Origin: JAAXIE01 sp965204245
Lineage (GTDB): Bacteria > Chloroflexota > Dehalococcoidia > Lucifugimonadales > JAAXIE01
DNA: 64,000 nt
Direction of reading: 5' to 3'
Assembly: GCA_965204245.1 (NCBI GenBank)
Contig: CBDBED010000013.1
Coordinates: forward strand, 186,001 to 250,000
Shown: positions 16,392 to 24,759 of the stretch, in pieces
How the letters are laid out: every line of letters starts with the position of its first letter
Numbering within the stretch: the stretch's first letter is position 1
Notes under the pieces: model-generated
Seen by the model: only the letters and a program-made list of their open reading frames with translations
What the model was told of the DNA's origin: nothing
Databases searched by the model: none
Made by a program: the position numbers and the translations under genes

Positions 16392-17798
16392 ATGGTCGGC
16401 ATAAAGTCCTACGGGGTCCATATTCCACGGTATCGGCTGGGGCGAGAGACCACAGGGTGGGGCAGTTCCACAGAGAGGGCCATCGCTAACTTTGACGAAG
16501 ACAGCGTCACCATGGCGGTGTCGGCAGGAGTGGCCTGCCTAGCCGGTATAATCCGCGAGAGCGTGGACTCACTCCTTTTCGCCACCACTACTCCCCCCTA
16601 CGAAGAAAAGCAGTGCGCCTCCATCATAGCCACCGCGTTGGATTTGCGACGCGACATCTCAACGGCAGACGTTACCGGCGTCTTGAGGGCTGGTACCACG
16701 GCCTTGCGGATGGCCATGGACTCGCTGAATGCAGGCTCGGCCAAGAGCGTGCTGGTGATAGCGTCCGACTCCCGACAATCAGCGCCAAGGGCCGACATTG
16801 AGCGCAATCTGGGGGATGGAGCGACTGCCTTCCTGCTCACTAATGATGAGGGCGCAGCCGCTATCGAGAGCGTCAATACCATATCCGAGAATATGCTGGA
16901 CATGTGGCGCTCACCCGGTGACACCTTCCTGCGCTCTTGGGAAGACCGCTTCATGATGGAAGAGGGCTTGGAGCGCATCTTGGTGGAGGCAGCCCAGAGC
17001 TTCATGGAAAAGAACGGGCTTACTCCGCAGAGTTTTGCCAAGGTGGCTTTTCACTCCCCCGACGGTCGACGTCATACGGGGCTGGGACGCCGAATGGGGT
17101 TTGCTGAAGGACAGATTCAGGACCCCCTTTACGGTCAAGTGGGGAACACGGGCACCGCTTTCCCTCTGATGCTCCTCGCAGGGGCTCTGGAGGAGGCCAA
17201 TGAAGGTGACCTTCTGCTGGTGATTGGATACGGCGACGGCTCTGACGCCCTGTCTTTCAGGGTCAGCAGTGGGATCGCAAGCCTGAAAGAGCGCCAACTG
17301 CTCAAGGGGGCATTGGAGGCCAAGAAGATCCTGAACAACTACGAGGTCTATGCACGCTGGCGCAATGTGTGGGTCTCGGACGCAGCCGCGAGGCGCCCTG
17401 CTCCCCAGCCGCCCTCGGTCACCGCCATGTGGCGGGAGAGCGAGCAGAACCTGCGCCTGCACGGCGCACGCTGTACCGTCTGTGGCACGATTCAGTACCC
17501 TCCGCAGCGAGTCTGCACTATCTGCCAAGCGCGGGACCAGAGCGAGCCCGTCAGGTTGTCCGACCGGAGGGGGGCGGTATACACCTATTCCATGGACTAC
17601 CTAGCAGGGGCAACCGATGTGCCCTTGGTCATCACAGTGGTAAACTTCGAGGGCGGCGGGCGGATGCTCTGCATGATGACTGATCGCGAGTTGGATGAGA
17701 TTGCCGTCGATATGCCCGTGGATATGAGTTTCCGCAAGCTGCGAGTGGTGAACGGTATCACCAATTACTATTGGAAGTCAGTTCCAGCCCGAAACTAG
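16392..17798 (+). CDS. HMG-CoA synthase-like protein fused to a DUF35 (Zn-ribbon/OB-fold) domain
   Basis: A 468-residue fusion. Residues 1-330 are thiolase-fold, closest to 3-hydroxy-3-methylglutaryl-CoA synthase and OleA-type proteins; residues about 355-468 form a DUF35 acyl-CoA-binding module with zinc ligands C361, C364, C375 and C378. The place of the nucleophilic Cys (GACRAGT-like in active synthases) reads TGVLRAGT, with L98, while the His (VAFHSPDGRRH, H221) and Asn (GNTGTA, N252) regions remain. Classical synthase chemistry is therefore unlikely. The ATG at 16392 follows AGGGAGAGGG; the promoter lies upstream. A Cys-containing thiolase gene follows 40 bases later, as in archaeal thiolase-HMGCS-DUF35 complexes. 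Confidence 0.82.
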   Translation: MVGIKSYGVHIPRYRLGRETTGWGSSTERAIANFDEDSVTMAVSAGVACLAGIIRESVDSLLFATTTPPYEEKQCASIIATALDLRRDISTADVTGVLRAGTTALRMAMDSLNAGSAKSVLVIASDSRQSAPRADIERNLGDGATAFLLTNDEGAAAIESVNTISENMLDMWRSPGDTFLRSWEDRFMMEEGLERILVEAAQSFMEKNGLTPQSFAKVAFHSPDGRRHTGLGRRMGFAEGQIQDPLYGQVGNTGTAFPLMLLAGALEEANEGDLLLVIGYGDGSDALSFRVSSGIASLKERQLLKGALEAKKILNNYEVYARWRNVWVSDAAARRPAPQPPSVTAMWRESEQNLRLHGARCTVCGTIQYPPQRVCTICQARDQSEPVRLSDRRGAVYTYSMDYLAGATDVPLVITVVNFEGGGRMLCMMTDRELDEIAVDMPVDMSFRKLRVVNGITNYYWKSVPARN

Positions 17799-17838
17799 GC
17801 CGTACGACGGGTTTAACATAAGACAGGGGGTTAGGCAG

Positions 17839-19011
17839 ATGCAGGGAATCAAAGACAGGGTCGCTGTCATAGGCATGGGTTGCAGCCGGTTCGGAGAGCG
17901 TTGGGACGCCGGTGTGCCGGACCTCATGGTAGAGGCTGCATACGAGGCCTATGAGGACGCCGGTATCGACCCCAAGGATATCCAGGCTGCTTGGTTGGGC
18001 ACTGTGGGCAGCTTCCGTACTGGTCAGCCTTTGGCCCAAGCCCTCAAGCTGGACTACCTGCCCATCACCCGTGTGGAGAATGCCTGCGCCACTGCTACCG
18101 ATGCCTTTCGAAATGCCTGCTACGCCGTAGCCGCCGGCATTTACGACATCGTCCTAGCCCTAGGCGTGGAAAAGCTGAAGGACTCCGGGATTTCCGGTCT
18201 GGGTAGCTACGAACCCCCCGGAAGTGATGTCGCCCCTCCGGTGCCGCCTCCCTCCCAGTTCGCGCTGGCTGCCACCCGTTACTTCCACCACTATGGCATT
18301 CCCTATGAAGATGGCAAGCGGGTCCTGGCGCAGATTGCCTCGAAGAACCACCACAACGGCACCATGAACAACAAGGCCCACTTCCAGCGAGAGGTCTCGG
18401 TGGACCAGGTGATGGGCGCCCCCATGATTGCTTGGCCCCTAGGTTTGTATGACTGTTGCGGCGTCAGCGACGGCAGCGCAGCCGCCATCATCACGACGCC
18501 CGAGATCGCGAAGAGCTTCCGGCAGGACTACATGCTGGTGAAGGGTTTGGGCTTGGCCGTGGGGGCCTTTGGGATGTTGAGGGAGGACTGGGACTTCACC
18601 TCATTCCCCGAGAACGTCCGGGCTGGTCAAGCTGCTTATCAAGAGGCTGGGATCACCAACCCGCGCCAGGAAATTGACCTCGCCAGTGTGCACGATTGCT
18701 TCACCATCACCGAACTGATCATCATGGAAGACTTGGGCTTCAGCCCGCAGGGCCGTGCCCGGGAAGATGTGGAAGCCGGGACATTCACCCTAGAGGGTGA
18801 CCTGCCGGTAAATACCGATGGAGGCCTGAAGTGTTTCGGCCACCCCATTGGCGCCAGCGGCATCCGCATGATCTATGAAGTGTACAAGCAGTTGCAGGGT
18901 AAGGCTGGCGACCGCCAGTTGAAAAAGGCCGACATCGGCCTGACCCATAACCTCGGCGGCCGTCCCGGCTCCTTCACTGCGTCGGTCTCCATCTTCGGTC
19001 GCGCCAACTAG
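17839..19011 (+). CDS. thiolase family protein (SCP-x/acetyl-CoA acetyltransferase type)
   Basis: A 390-residue thiolase of the type that pairs with DUF35 proteins, probably making or cleaving a 3-oxoacyl-CoA. Catalytic residues are present: C83 in ENACATA, the HDCF motif near 288 and GLKCFGHPIGASG near 330-342, which carries the second His. It lies 40 bases after the HMG-CoA-synthase-like/DUF35 gene with GGGGG as ribosome site, so the two are almost surely co-expressed and may form one complex. Branched acyl or steroid-like side-chain substrates are typical of this subgroup, but the substrate cannot be told from sequence. Confidence 0.88.
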   Translation: MQGIKDRVAVIGMGCSRFGERWDAGVPDLMVEAAYEAYEDAGIDPKDIQAAWLGTVGSFRTGQPLAQALKLDYLPITRVENACATATDAFRNACYAVAAGIYDIVLALGVEKLKDSGISGLGSYEPPGSDVAPPVPPPSQFALAATRYFHHYGIPYEDGKRVLAQIASKNHHNGTMNNKAHFQREVSVDQVMGAPMIAWPLGLYDCCGVSDGSAAAIITTPEIAKSFRQDYMLVKGLGLAVGAFGMLREDWDFTSFPENVRAGQAAYQEAGITNPRQEIDLASVHDCFTITELIIMEDLGFSPQGRAREDVEAGTFTLEGDLPVNTDGGLKCFGHPIGASGIRMIYEVYKQLQGKAGDRQLKKADIGLTHNLGGRPGSFTASVSIFGRAN

Positions 19012-19035
19012 CCAGCGTTTCGATTAACGGACAAT

Positions 19036-19063
19036 CGAGGGCAGGTCGAAAGGCCTGCCCTCG
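19036..19063 (+). terminator. hairpin after the thiolase gene
   Basis: A perfect 10-bp inverted repeat (19036-19045 and 19054-19063, arms CGAGGGCAGG/CCTGCCCTCG) with an 8-base loop, 25 bases after the stop. There is no T-run, so termination would be weak or Rho-assisted. Confidence 0.55.
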
Positions 19064-19107
19064 GACGTTATGTCGAGTATCTCGTAGGGGTGCACAACAT
19101 AACAATT

Positions 19108-19145
19108 ATTGTGCGAACCACTGCAAATTGTGCGAACCACTGCAA
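19108..19145. repeat. 19-bp perfect tandem duplication
   Basis: The unit ATTGTGCGAACCACTGCAA occurs twice head to tail (19108-19126 and 19127-19145), in the gap upstream of the DUF4258/DUF2283 pair. Either a recent duplication or a doubled operator. Confidence 0.9.
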
Positions 19146-19209
19146 AACTGAAGAATAGAGTTCCTGAGCCGGTCCAATCGCAGAGCTACAAGCTCCAGCC
19201 TGAGGCGGA

Positions 19210-19450
19210 ATGCAAAATCACTTCGGTAGCGCGAAGCCGATCTCGTATGACCGGCACGCCCGCCAACGTATGCGCTGGAGACGGATCAGCGATGCAGAGG
19301 TCGAGGCTGTCATTAACCATCCTGTCCGAGTAGAATCAAGCCTTCGGCTGGGCGGGAGAGCGCTACATTAGGGTCACTTTTGTGGAGACGGAGTCCCGTA
19401 TCCTGGTTATAACTGACGTCGACCGAACGGACCGAGGAGGGGAAAGATGA
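19210..19450 (+). pseudogene. DUF4258-like toxin-type gene, frameshifted
   Basis: Small gene resembling DUF4258 proteins, which sit beside DUF2283 genes in toxin-antitoxin-like pairs. From ATG 19210 (after TGAGG) it reads YDRHARQRMRWRRISDAEVE, the typical His-Ala-xx-Arg-Met opening and I-S-x-x-E-V helix, and stops at a TAG at 19369. The expected C-terminal strands (YIRVTFVETESRILVITDV) continue in another frame from about 19355 to a TGA at 19448-19450. One extra base between about 19345 and 19365 (in the G-rich GGGCGGGAGAG stretch) explains the break; removing it gives a 79-residue protein. The TGA overlaps the ATG of the DUF2283 gene. Real decay or a sequence error. Confidence 0.7.
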
Positions 19451-19665
19451 GGATAGAGTACAGTCGTGGAGCCGACGCCCTCTATGTCCATTTTCGGGAG
19501 GTAGACGTGGACAGAAGTCAGGATGTGGCGGAAGGTATCGTGCTTGACTTCGACGGGGCCGGCGAGATTGTCGGGCTCGAAATTCTTGATGTGAGCACCC
19601 GACTCTCGCCGCAGGAACTGGTCAACGTGAGTATCCAGAATCTGCCAGTGGATCAGTATGAGTAG
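19447..19665 (+). CDS. DUF2283 family protein (antitoxin-like)
   Basis: A 72-residue acidic protein matching DUF2283: IEYSRGADALYVHFRE at 3-18, EGIVLDFDGAGEIVGLEILDVS at 30-51. Such proteins are often encoded directly after DUF4258 genes, and here the ATG overlaps the remnant DUF4258 stop codon (ATGA), with GAGGAGG-like sequence at 19434-19440. Presumed to be the antidote or chaperone member of the pair. It is intact while its partner is broken. A bidirectional terminator follows. Confidence 0.8.
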   Translation: MRIEYSRGADALYVHFREVDVDRSQDVAEGIVLDFDGAGEIVGLEILDVSTRLSPQELVNVSIQNLPVDQYE

Positions 19666-19671
19666 TTGCTG

Positions 19672-19696
19672 AAGAGGCCCCAGTCAGGGTCTTCTT
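19672..19696. terminator. bidirectional terminator between DUF2283 and hflX
   Basis: AAGAGGCCCC at 19672-19681 pairs with GGGTCTTCTT at 19687-19696 (one mismatch, one G-U), loop of 5. A-rich and T-rich outer ends on both strands suit termination of both converging genes. Confidence 0.6.
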
Positions 19697-19731
19697 AGAG
19701 CAAACCGAGCCGAAACCAGGGAATTGCCTGA

Positions 19732-20871
19732 TCAAAATCTTTCAGCCTCATCCAACCCCAGCCGGTCGCAAATCATCTCCAGCAGTTCTCCCAAGTTCCA
19801 TCCCTTGGCTGCCGATACGAGCACGCTGGGATGACCATCCAAGGGCAACGTATCCCCCGGGGCGGATCCGTTGGGCGAGGGTGCCAGCAGGTCCATCTTG
19901 TTGACCACCAGCAGTCGTGGGGTGTCCTGTAACCCCAATTCCCGCAGTGTTTCATCCACTGCTTCCGCTTGCTCGGCGGCATGGGGCTGCGTTATGTCTA
20001 CTACGTGCAATAGGAGGTCGGAGCCTTCAAGCTCTTCGAGAGTGGCCCGGAAGGCTGCCACGACTGTAGGAGAGAGTTTCTGGATGAATCCCACCGTGTC
20101 TGTAAGAAGGAACCGCTTGTCGGACGACAGGGTGATCTGGCGGGTCACAGGGTCCAGAGTAGAGAAGAGTTGGTCCCTTGCAGGCACTTTGGCATCGCTC
20201 AGGGCGTTGAACAGCGTACTCTTGCCCGCGTTGGTATATCCCACTAGGGACGCCACGGGTACCCCGGCACGGTGACGCCTCGTGCGGTACTGCTGGCGTC
20301 TCTTTCGCACTTGGTCCAACTGTTGCTGTAGCGTCTTGATGCGTCGCTGGACCAAGCGGCGGTCTGTCTCAAGCTGAGTCTCGCCGGGTCCACGAGTGCC
20401 TATACCCCCGCCAAGGCGTTCTAGGTGTGACCACTGGCCCACCAATCGTGGCAGCAAATACTGGTGCTGGGCCAGATCCACTTGAAGCTGGCCTTCCCGC
20501 GTGCGAGCGTGGCGCCCGAATACATCCAGGATCAGAGCAGTGCGGTCAATGACCTTGACCTTGAGAGCGTCTTCCAACGCTCGCTGCTGGGTTGGGTTGA
20601 GTTCGTCATCACAGATGACGGTACCGGCGTGGGACTCGTGAACAATATCCACAAGCTCGGCTAATTTGCCGGAGCCCAGATAGTGCCGCTCGGGGCGGGG
20701 CAACCTCTGGCCGACGCGGGCGACTACTTCGGCCCCCGCAGTGCGGGCCAGCATGCCCAACTCGTCAAGGGACTCTTCGAGTTTCCACGGCTGGGCTGTG
20801 CCCCTAACGCTGACGCCAACTAGGACGGCCCGTTCGCCGTCAGCATCGCTGGAGTAGGACGTGCCCGGAAT
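19732..20871 (-). CDS. hflX: ribosome-associated GTPase HflX
   Basis: GTPase that splits stalled or heat-damaged 70S/100S ribosomes. Seen: the N-terminal nucleotide-binding-like domain with HYLGSGKLAEL, DDELNPTQQRALE and GGIGTRGPGETQLETDRR, then the G domain with GYTNAGKST (G1), DTVGF (G3) and NKMD (G4). Standard start codons give only a TTG at 20760, which would drop the conserved first strand. The frame upstream encodes ERAVLVGVSV, matching HflX N-termini, back to a stop at 20886; the only plausible initiator there is ATT at 20871, preceded by AGGAG nine bases away. I therefore extend the gene to the ATT (379 residues). It follows dapL by 12 bases in the same operon. Confidence 0.8.
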   Translation of the reverse strand: MPGTSYSSDADGERAVLVGVSVRGTAQPWKLEESLDELGMLARTAGAEVVARVGQRLPRPERHYLGSGKLAELVDIVHESHAGTVICDDELNPTQQRALEDALKVKVIDRTALILDVFGRHARTREGQLQVDLAQHQYLLPRLVGQWSHLERLGGGIGTRGPGETQLETDRRLVQRRIKTLQQQLDQVRKRRQQYRTRRHRAGVPVASLVGYTNAGKSTLFNALSDAKVPARDQLFSTLDPVTRQITLSSDKRFLLTDTVGFIQKLSPTVVAAFRATLEELEGSDLLLHVVDITQPHAAEQAEAVDETLRELGLQDTPRLLVVNKMDLLAPSPNGSAPGDTLPLDGHPSVLVSAAKGWNLGELLEMICDRLGLDEAERF

Positions 20872-20883
20872 GGGTCCGCTCTC

Positions 20884-22071
20884 CTACTGCCCGGCGGGAC
20901 TCGAAGGTGCGGGTATGTCCCAAGAGGCCAATCTTTGCAGGCCGGTTTCGACCCGCTCATCGGGGGTAGTGAGCGATAGTCGGATGTAGCCCTCGCCGTT
21001 TGCGCCATAACTCGAACCCGGTGTCACTACTATGCTGTTGTCTTCCAAGAGACGGGCGGCGAACTCAGCCGACGTGAAGCCGGGAGGCACTTTGGCCCAG
21101 ACGTACAGACTGGCCTTGGGCGACTCCACCTCAAGACCGATGTCTCGCAGCACGCCCACAACCTTGTCCCGGCGTGCCTTGTACGTGGCGTTGTTATGTT
21201 CAATGCAGTCCTGGGGACCCAGCAGTGCCTCCATGGCCATTTCCTGGATGGCTTGAGGGATGCCTGAGTCTAGGTTCTCTTTGATCTTGAGGAGGCCACG
21301 TACAAGCTCTGCGTTGCCTACGGCCATGCCGACACGCCAACCCGTCATGTTGTAGCTCTTGGAAAGGGAGTGGAACTCCAACCCGATGTCCCGCGCACCC
21401 TCAGCTTGCATGAAGCTGCTACAGGAGTAACCGTCGAAAGTGACCTCGCTGTAGGCTGCGTCGTGCAGAACGATAATGTCGTGCTCTTTGGCGTAGCGGA
21501 CCACTTGCTCAAAATAGTCGAGTTCGGCTACTGCTGCCGTGGGATTGTTGGGGTAATTCAGCCACATCAGACTGGCCTGCTGTGCGATGTGCTCCGGTAT
21601 GGCCTCTAGGTCGGCCAGCCAGCCACCCTTTTCGGTCAAAGGCATAGTATAGGAGTCGGCCCCCGCGAACATGGTGCCCACTGCATAAACCGGATAGGCA
21701 GGGTCCGGCAACAGGGCTAGGTCTCCCGGGTCCAACAGAGCGAAGGCAACGTGGCCAATGCCTTCTTTGGCTCCGATGAGGGGAAGCACCTCTTTGTCGG
21801 GGTCAAACTGCACCCCGAACCTGTTCTCGTACCACTGGGCGACGGCCCTGCGGAACTCCGGCAGACTGTCGCTCTCAGGGTAGCGATGGTTGGGTAGGTG
21901 GTGCGATGCCTGCTCCAGCCGGCCCACGATATGGTCAGGGGTCGGTATGTCAGGGTCGCCTATGCCAAAGGTCACCACGTCAATCCCGGCCGCCCGCTTC
22001 TCGGCGATGATGCGCGAGATCTCCACGAAGGGGTAGGGCTTCAGCAGGCCTATGCGATTGGACAGTTTCAT
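20884..22071 (-). CDS. dapL: LL-diaminopimelate aminotransferase
   Basis: Class I/II PLP aminotransferase of 395 residues that converts tetrahydrodipicolinate directly to LL-2,6-diaminopimelate with glutamate as donor, bypassing the acylated intermediates of lysine and peptidoglycan-precursor synthesis. Seen: N-terminal RIGLLKPYPFVEISRI, GIGDPDIPTP, LNYPNNPTAAVA, and the PLP lysine in SLSKSYNMTGWRVG near 236. The assignment as DapL rather than a generic aspartate-type aminotransferase rests on the DapL-like N-terminus and on dapF directly upstream. Confidence 0.85.
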   Translation of the reverse strand: MKLSNRIGLLKPYPFVEISRIIAEKRAAGIDVVTFGIGDPDIPTPDHIVGRLEQASHHLPNHRYPESDSLPEFRRAVAQWYENRFGVQFDPDKEVLPLIGAKEGIGHVAFALLDPGDLALLPDPAYPVYAVGTMFAGADSYTMPLTEKGGWLADLEAIPEHIAQQASLMWLNYPNNPTAAVAELDYFEQVVRYAKEHDIIVLHDAAYSEVTFDGYSCSSFMQAEGARDIGLEFHSLSKSYNMTGWRVGMAVGNAELVRGLLKIKENLDSGIPQAIQEMAMEALLGPQDCIEHNNATYKARRDKVVGVLRDIGLEVESPKASLYVWAKVPPGFTSAEFAARLLEDNSIVVTPGSSYGANGEGYIRLSLTTPDERVETGLQRLASWDIPAPSSPAGQ

Positions 22072-22112
22072 GTTATCTCTTCTAATCCCCCATTAAGGTC
22101 ACTGCGCGGCTA

Positions 22113-22964
22113 CTATGCGTCCCACTCCCCCGTGAAGACCTCTTCCGCAGGGCCCTCCAAGAACACCTCGCCTTGGCCGTCCCATTCGATGGTCAGGGTG
22201 CCTCCAGGCAGAGTTATGTCAAAACGTTCGTGGACATGACCGTGTAGACGGGCTGCTACCGCTATAGCGCATGCGCCGGTGCCGCAAGCCATCGTCTCGC
22301 CCGAGCCGCGCTCCCAGACGCGGGCCTGCATGGCCGGACCATGTCCGAGATTAACGATTTCGAAGTTAGTGCGGCGCGGGAACATGGGATGGTGCTCCAC
22401 CATAGGCCCCACTTGGTGAAGGGGAAACTCGCTCACCGGTTCGTCTATGAAGGCTACCGCATGCGGGTTACCCATGGAAACGAAAGATAAGGCCAGGGAA
22501 TGCACTCCTATTTGGGTAGGGTGGTCCAGAACTACCTCAGCCTCTGCGAATTGGGGTCCCAAGGCTACTGGCACCGCCTCGGGGCGAAGCTCAGGATGTC
22601 CCATGGCGACCCTTGCGGCCACAACCTGCCCGTCGACCATCCGGGGGCGAATGGTGCGCACACCTGCCAAGGTTTCCACCGAAAGACCATCGCCATGGGC
22701 CTCAACCAGCCCACGCTCAATGGCGTATTTGGCGAAACAGCGAATGCCATTCCCACACATTTCGCCCTCTGAGCCGTCGGCATTGAATATGCGCATGCGA
22801 AGCTGGGCTTGGTGGGAGGGCAGCACGAGGATAATCCCGTCAGAGCCTACGCCCCGATGCCGATCACTCATGGCTATGGCTAGGGCGGGCCAGTCGGCAT
22901 CCAATTTGCGGGCATCAATGAACAGGTAATCGTTGGCTGCCCCGTGCATCTTGGTGAATTGCAT
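22113..22964 (-). CDS. dapF: diaminopimelate epimerase
   Basis: Cofactor-free racemase (283 residues) converting LL- to meso-diaminopimelate for lysine and peptidoglycan. Both catalytic cysteines are present: EMCGNGIRCFAKY near 68-80 and MACGTGACAIAVAA near 226-239. The N-terminal FTKMHGAANDYLFID is the family opening (G-A-A-N-D-Y for the usual GxGND). Together with dapL upstream of hflX it completes the short LL-DAP route. Confidence 0.95.
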   Translation of the reverse strand: MQFTKMHGAANDYLFIDARKLDADWPALAIAMSDRHRGVGSDGIILVLPSHQAQLRMRIFNADGSEGEMCGNGIRCFAKYAIERGLVEAHGDGLSVETLAGVRTIRPRMVDGQVVAARVAMGHPELRPEAVPVALGPQFAEAEVVLDHPTQIGVHSLALSFVSMGNPHAVAFIDEPVSEFPLHQVGPMVEHHPMFPRRTNFEIVNLGHGPAMQARVWERGSGETMACGTGACAIAVAARLHGHVHERFDITLPGGTLTIEWDGQGEVFLEGPAEEVFTGEWDA

Positions 22965-23006
22965 GATAAGACTGCGCCCTATTTTGTATCTGGTGTGCGT
23001 TGGCTG

Positions 23007-23969
23007 CTAGCTGGGCATTGTATCACAGGAAGCCTTGCTCCCTAGAAAGGCATGCACTAGCGTTGCAGCGTGCTCAAATGGGTCGGCGGACGCGTCGAGC
23101 CAGTGAATTCGCGGGTCGCCCGGCCTGAACCATGCGTACTGGCGCCTTGCCAATCGATGCGTAGCGAACTTGATGCGTTGAACCGCTTCCTGAAGGTCTG
23201 TCCCGCTCCGCAAGTGCTGCACCAGTTCTTTGTAGCCTGTGCTCTGCATGGAGGAGAGTGTCGAGGCGTACCCTGCTTTTAGCAAGCTTTCCACCTCATC
23301 CAGTAGCCCCTCAGCCATCATTGCATCCACTCTCTGGTCGATTCGCGCATACAGGTCTCTTCGTTCCATGGTCAGTCCCAGAATCATGGGATGGTATTTC
23401 TGAACCTGGCTTGGAGTAATGACCGTGCCGTGATGCCCGGTTCCCTGCCTCGCCTCTATGGCCCGCACCAGTCGCCGCACATTATTCGGATGTATACGGG
23501 AGGCTGCTTCAGAGTCCAGTGAGGCAAGCCGGCTGTGTAGAGTTTGGGGGTCCTCGTTCTCCAGTTCAGCGCGAAATCTGTAGTCCGGGAGTGCCGTGGG
23601 AAGTTGCCACCCTTCCAACAATGCCCATACGTATTGGCCGGAGCCTCCCACCAGAATGGGGAGTTCGTCCTGGCTGTGGATATCTGCAATAACATCAGAG
23701 GCCAGCTTGAGGAAACTGGCGAGATCAAATCGCTGATTGGGCTCCAAGAGGTCGTAGAGGTGGTGGGGGATTTCTTGTCGGTCTGCCCGCGAGGGTTTGG
23801 CGGTGCCTATGTCCATAAGTCGGTAAATCTGGCGGCTGTCAGCACTGACGATTTGCCCACGGAATCGCTTGGCTAGGTCCAAGGCCAACCTGCTCTTGCC
23901 TGATGCGGTAGGGCCCACTACTGCAAGAAGGAGAGGGGGGTCAACAAGGGCGCTGAATGAGGAAGCCAC
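23007..23969 (-). CDS. miaA: tRNA dimethylallyltransferase
   Basis: Transfers dimethylallyl from DMAPP to A37 of tRNAs reading U-starting codons. Seen: P-loop GPTASGKSRLALDLA near 19-33, SADSRQIYRLMDIGTAKP, PHHLYDLLEP, VGGSGQYVWALLEGW and the C-terminal KFATHRLARRQYAWFR. 320 residues, normal length; GTG start. It needs DMAPP, which makes the prenyl-synthase-like gene further up in this operon a suggestive neighbour, though that protein seems to lack catalytic motifs. Confidence 0.95.
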   Translation of the reverse strand: MASSFSALVDPPLLLAVVGPTASGKSRLALDLAKRFRGQIVSADSRQIYRLMDIGTAKPSRADRQEIPHHLYDLLEPNQRFDLASFLKLASDVIADIHSQDELPILVGGSGQYVWALLEGWQLPTALPDYRFRAELENEDPQTLHSRLASLDSEAASRIHPNNVRRLVRAIEARQGTGHHGTVITPSQVQKYHPMILGLTMERRDLYARIDQRVDAMMAEGLLDEVESLLKAGYASTLSSMQSTGYKELVQHLRSGTDLQEAVQRIKFATHRLARRQYAWFRPGDPRIHWLDASADPFEHAATLVHAFLGSKASCDTMPS

Positions 23970-23989
23970 GGTTCTATTGGGTCCGGGTG

Positions 23990-24757
23990 CTAGCTTAAAC
24001 CCTTGGCACTGGCCGTGAGGCGTACGATTTCCGTGAACTGGGTGGCGTCCAAACTGGCCCCGCCTACGAGCGCGCCTGAAATCGCATCCTGCCCAGCGAA
24101 GCTGGCGATATTCCCCGCATTGACGCTCCCTCCGTAGAGCAGAGGTGTCTCACGGGATGTCTCAGCCCCCAAGAGGTCTCCTAGCACGGGCTGTATAACG
24201 GCACCCATGACCTCTTGGGCGATTTCGGGAGTGGCGGCTTGGCCCGTCCCGATAGCCCAAACCGGCTCATAGGCTACGACCAAGCCTGGGACGTTATGTA
24301 GACCGGCCAATCCGTCATGCAACTGCTGGGAAATCACAGCAGTTGCATGGCCTTCCTCTCGCTCGGCTAACGTCTCGCCCACGCACAAGATAGGACGAAG
24401 CCCGGCGGCAACGGCGGCACCCACCTTGCGGTTCACCATATCGTCTGACTCTCCGAATATGGCACGTCTCTCGGAATGGCCCAGTATCACGTAATTGCAC
24501 AGTCCGGACAGCATCCCCGGAGCCACCTCTCCAGTGAACGCGCCGCGCTCTTCGAAGTGCATGTTTTGGGCTCCGACCTCAATCCCTGTGCCTTGTACGG
24601 CCTGTGCTACTGCGGAAAGAGAGACGAAGGGTGGGCAGAGCACCACTTGAATGCCCCCGGAGAGGTCCACACTGGCAACCACTTGGGAGGCCAATCGCAC
24701 ACCCTCCCTAAGGGATGTGTTCATCTTCCAGTTGCCGGCGACAATGGGTGTGGGCAT
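23990..24757 (-). CDS. tpiA: triosephosphate isomerase
   Basis: Glycolytic TIM barrel (255 residues) interconverting dihydroxyacetone phosphate and glyceraldehyde 3-phosphate. All catalytic motifs are seen: GNWKMN near 8-13 (Lys), ILGHSERR near 93 (His) and YEPVWAIGTGQAA near 164 (Glu and the mobile loop), then YGGSVNAGN. It is grouped with pgk and phosphoglycerate mutase as a lower-glycolysis block. Confidence 0.96.
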   Translation of the reverse strand: MPTPIVAGNWKMNTSLREGVRLASQVVASVDLSGGIQVVLCPPFVSLSAVAQAVQGTGIEVGAQNMHFEERGAFTGEVAPGMLSGLCNYVILGHSERRAIFGESDDMVNRKVGAAVAAGLRPILCVGETLAEREEGHATAVISQQLHDGLAGLHNVPGLVVAYEPVWAIGTGQAATPEIAQEVMGAVIQPVLGDLLGAETSRETPLLYGGSVNAGNIASFAGQDAISGALVGGASLDATQFTEIVRLTASAKGLS

Positions 24758-24759
24758 CT

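Noticed and set aside
1074..19103. Frequent ACATAAC heptamer in several intergenic regions
   Set aside because: About nine copies on one strand is only modestly above chance for a 7-mer in 64 kb, and positions relative to genes are not consistent.
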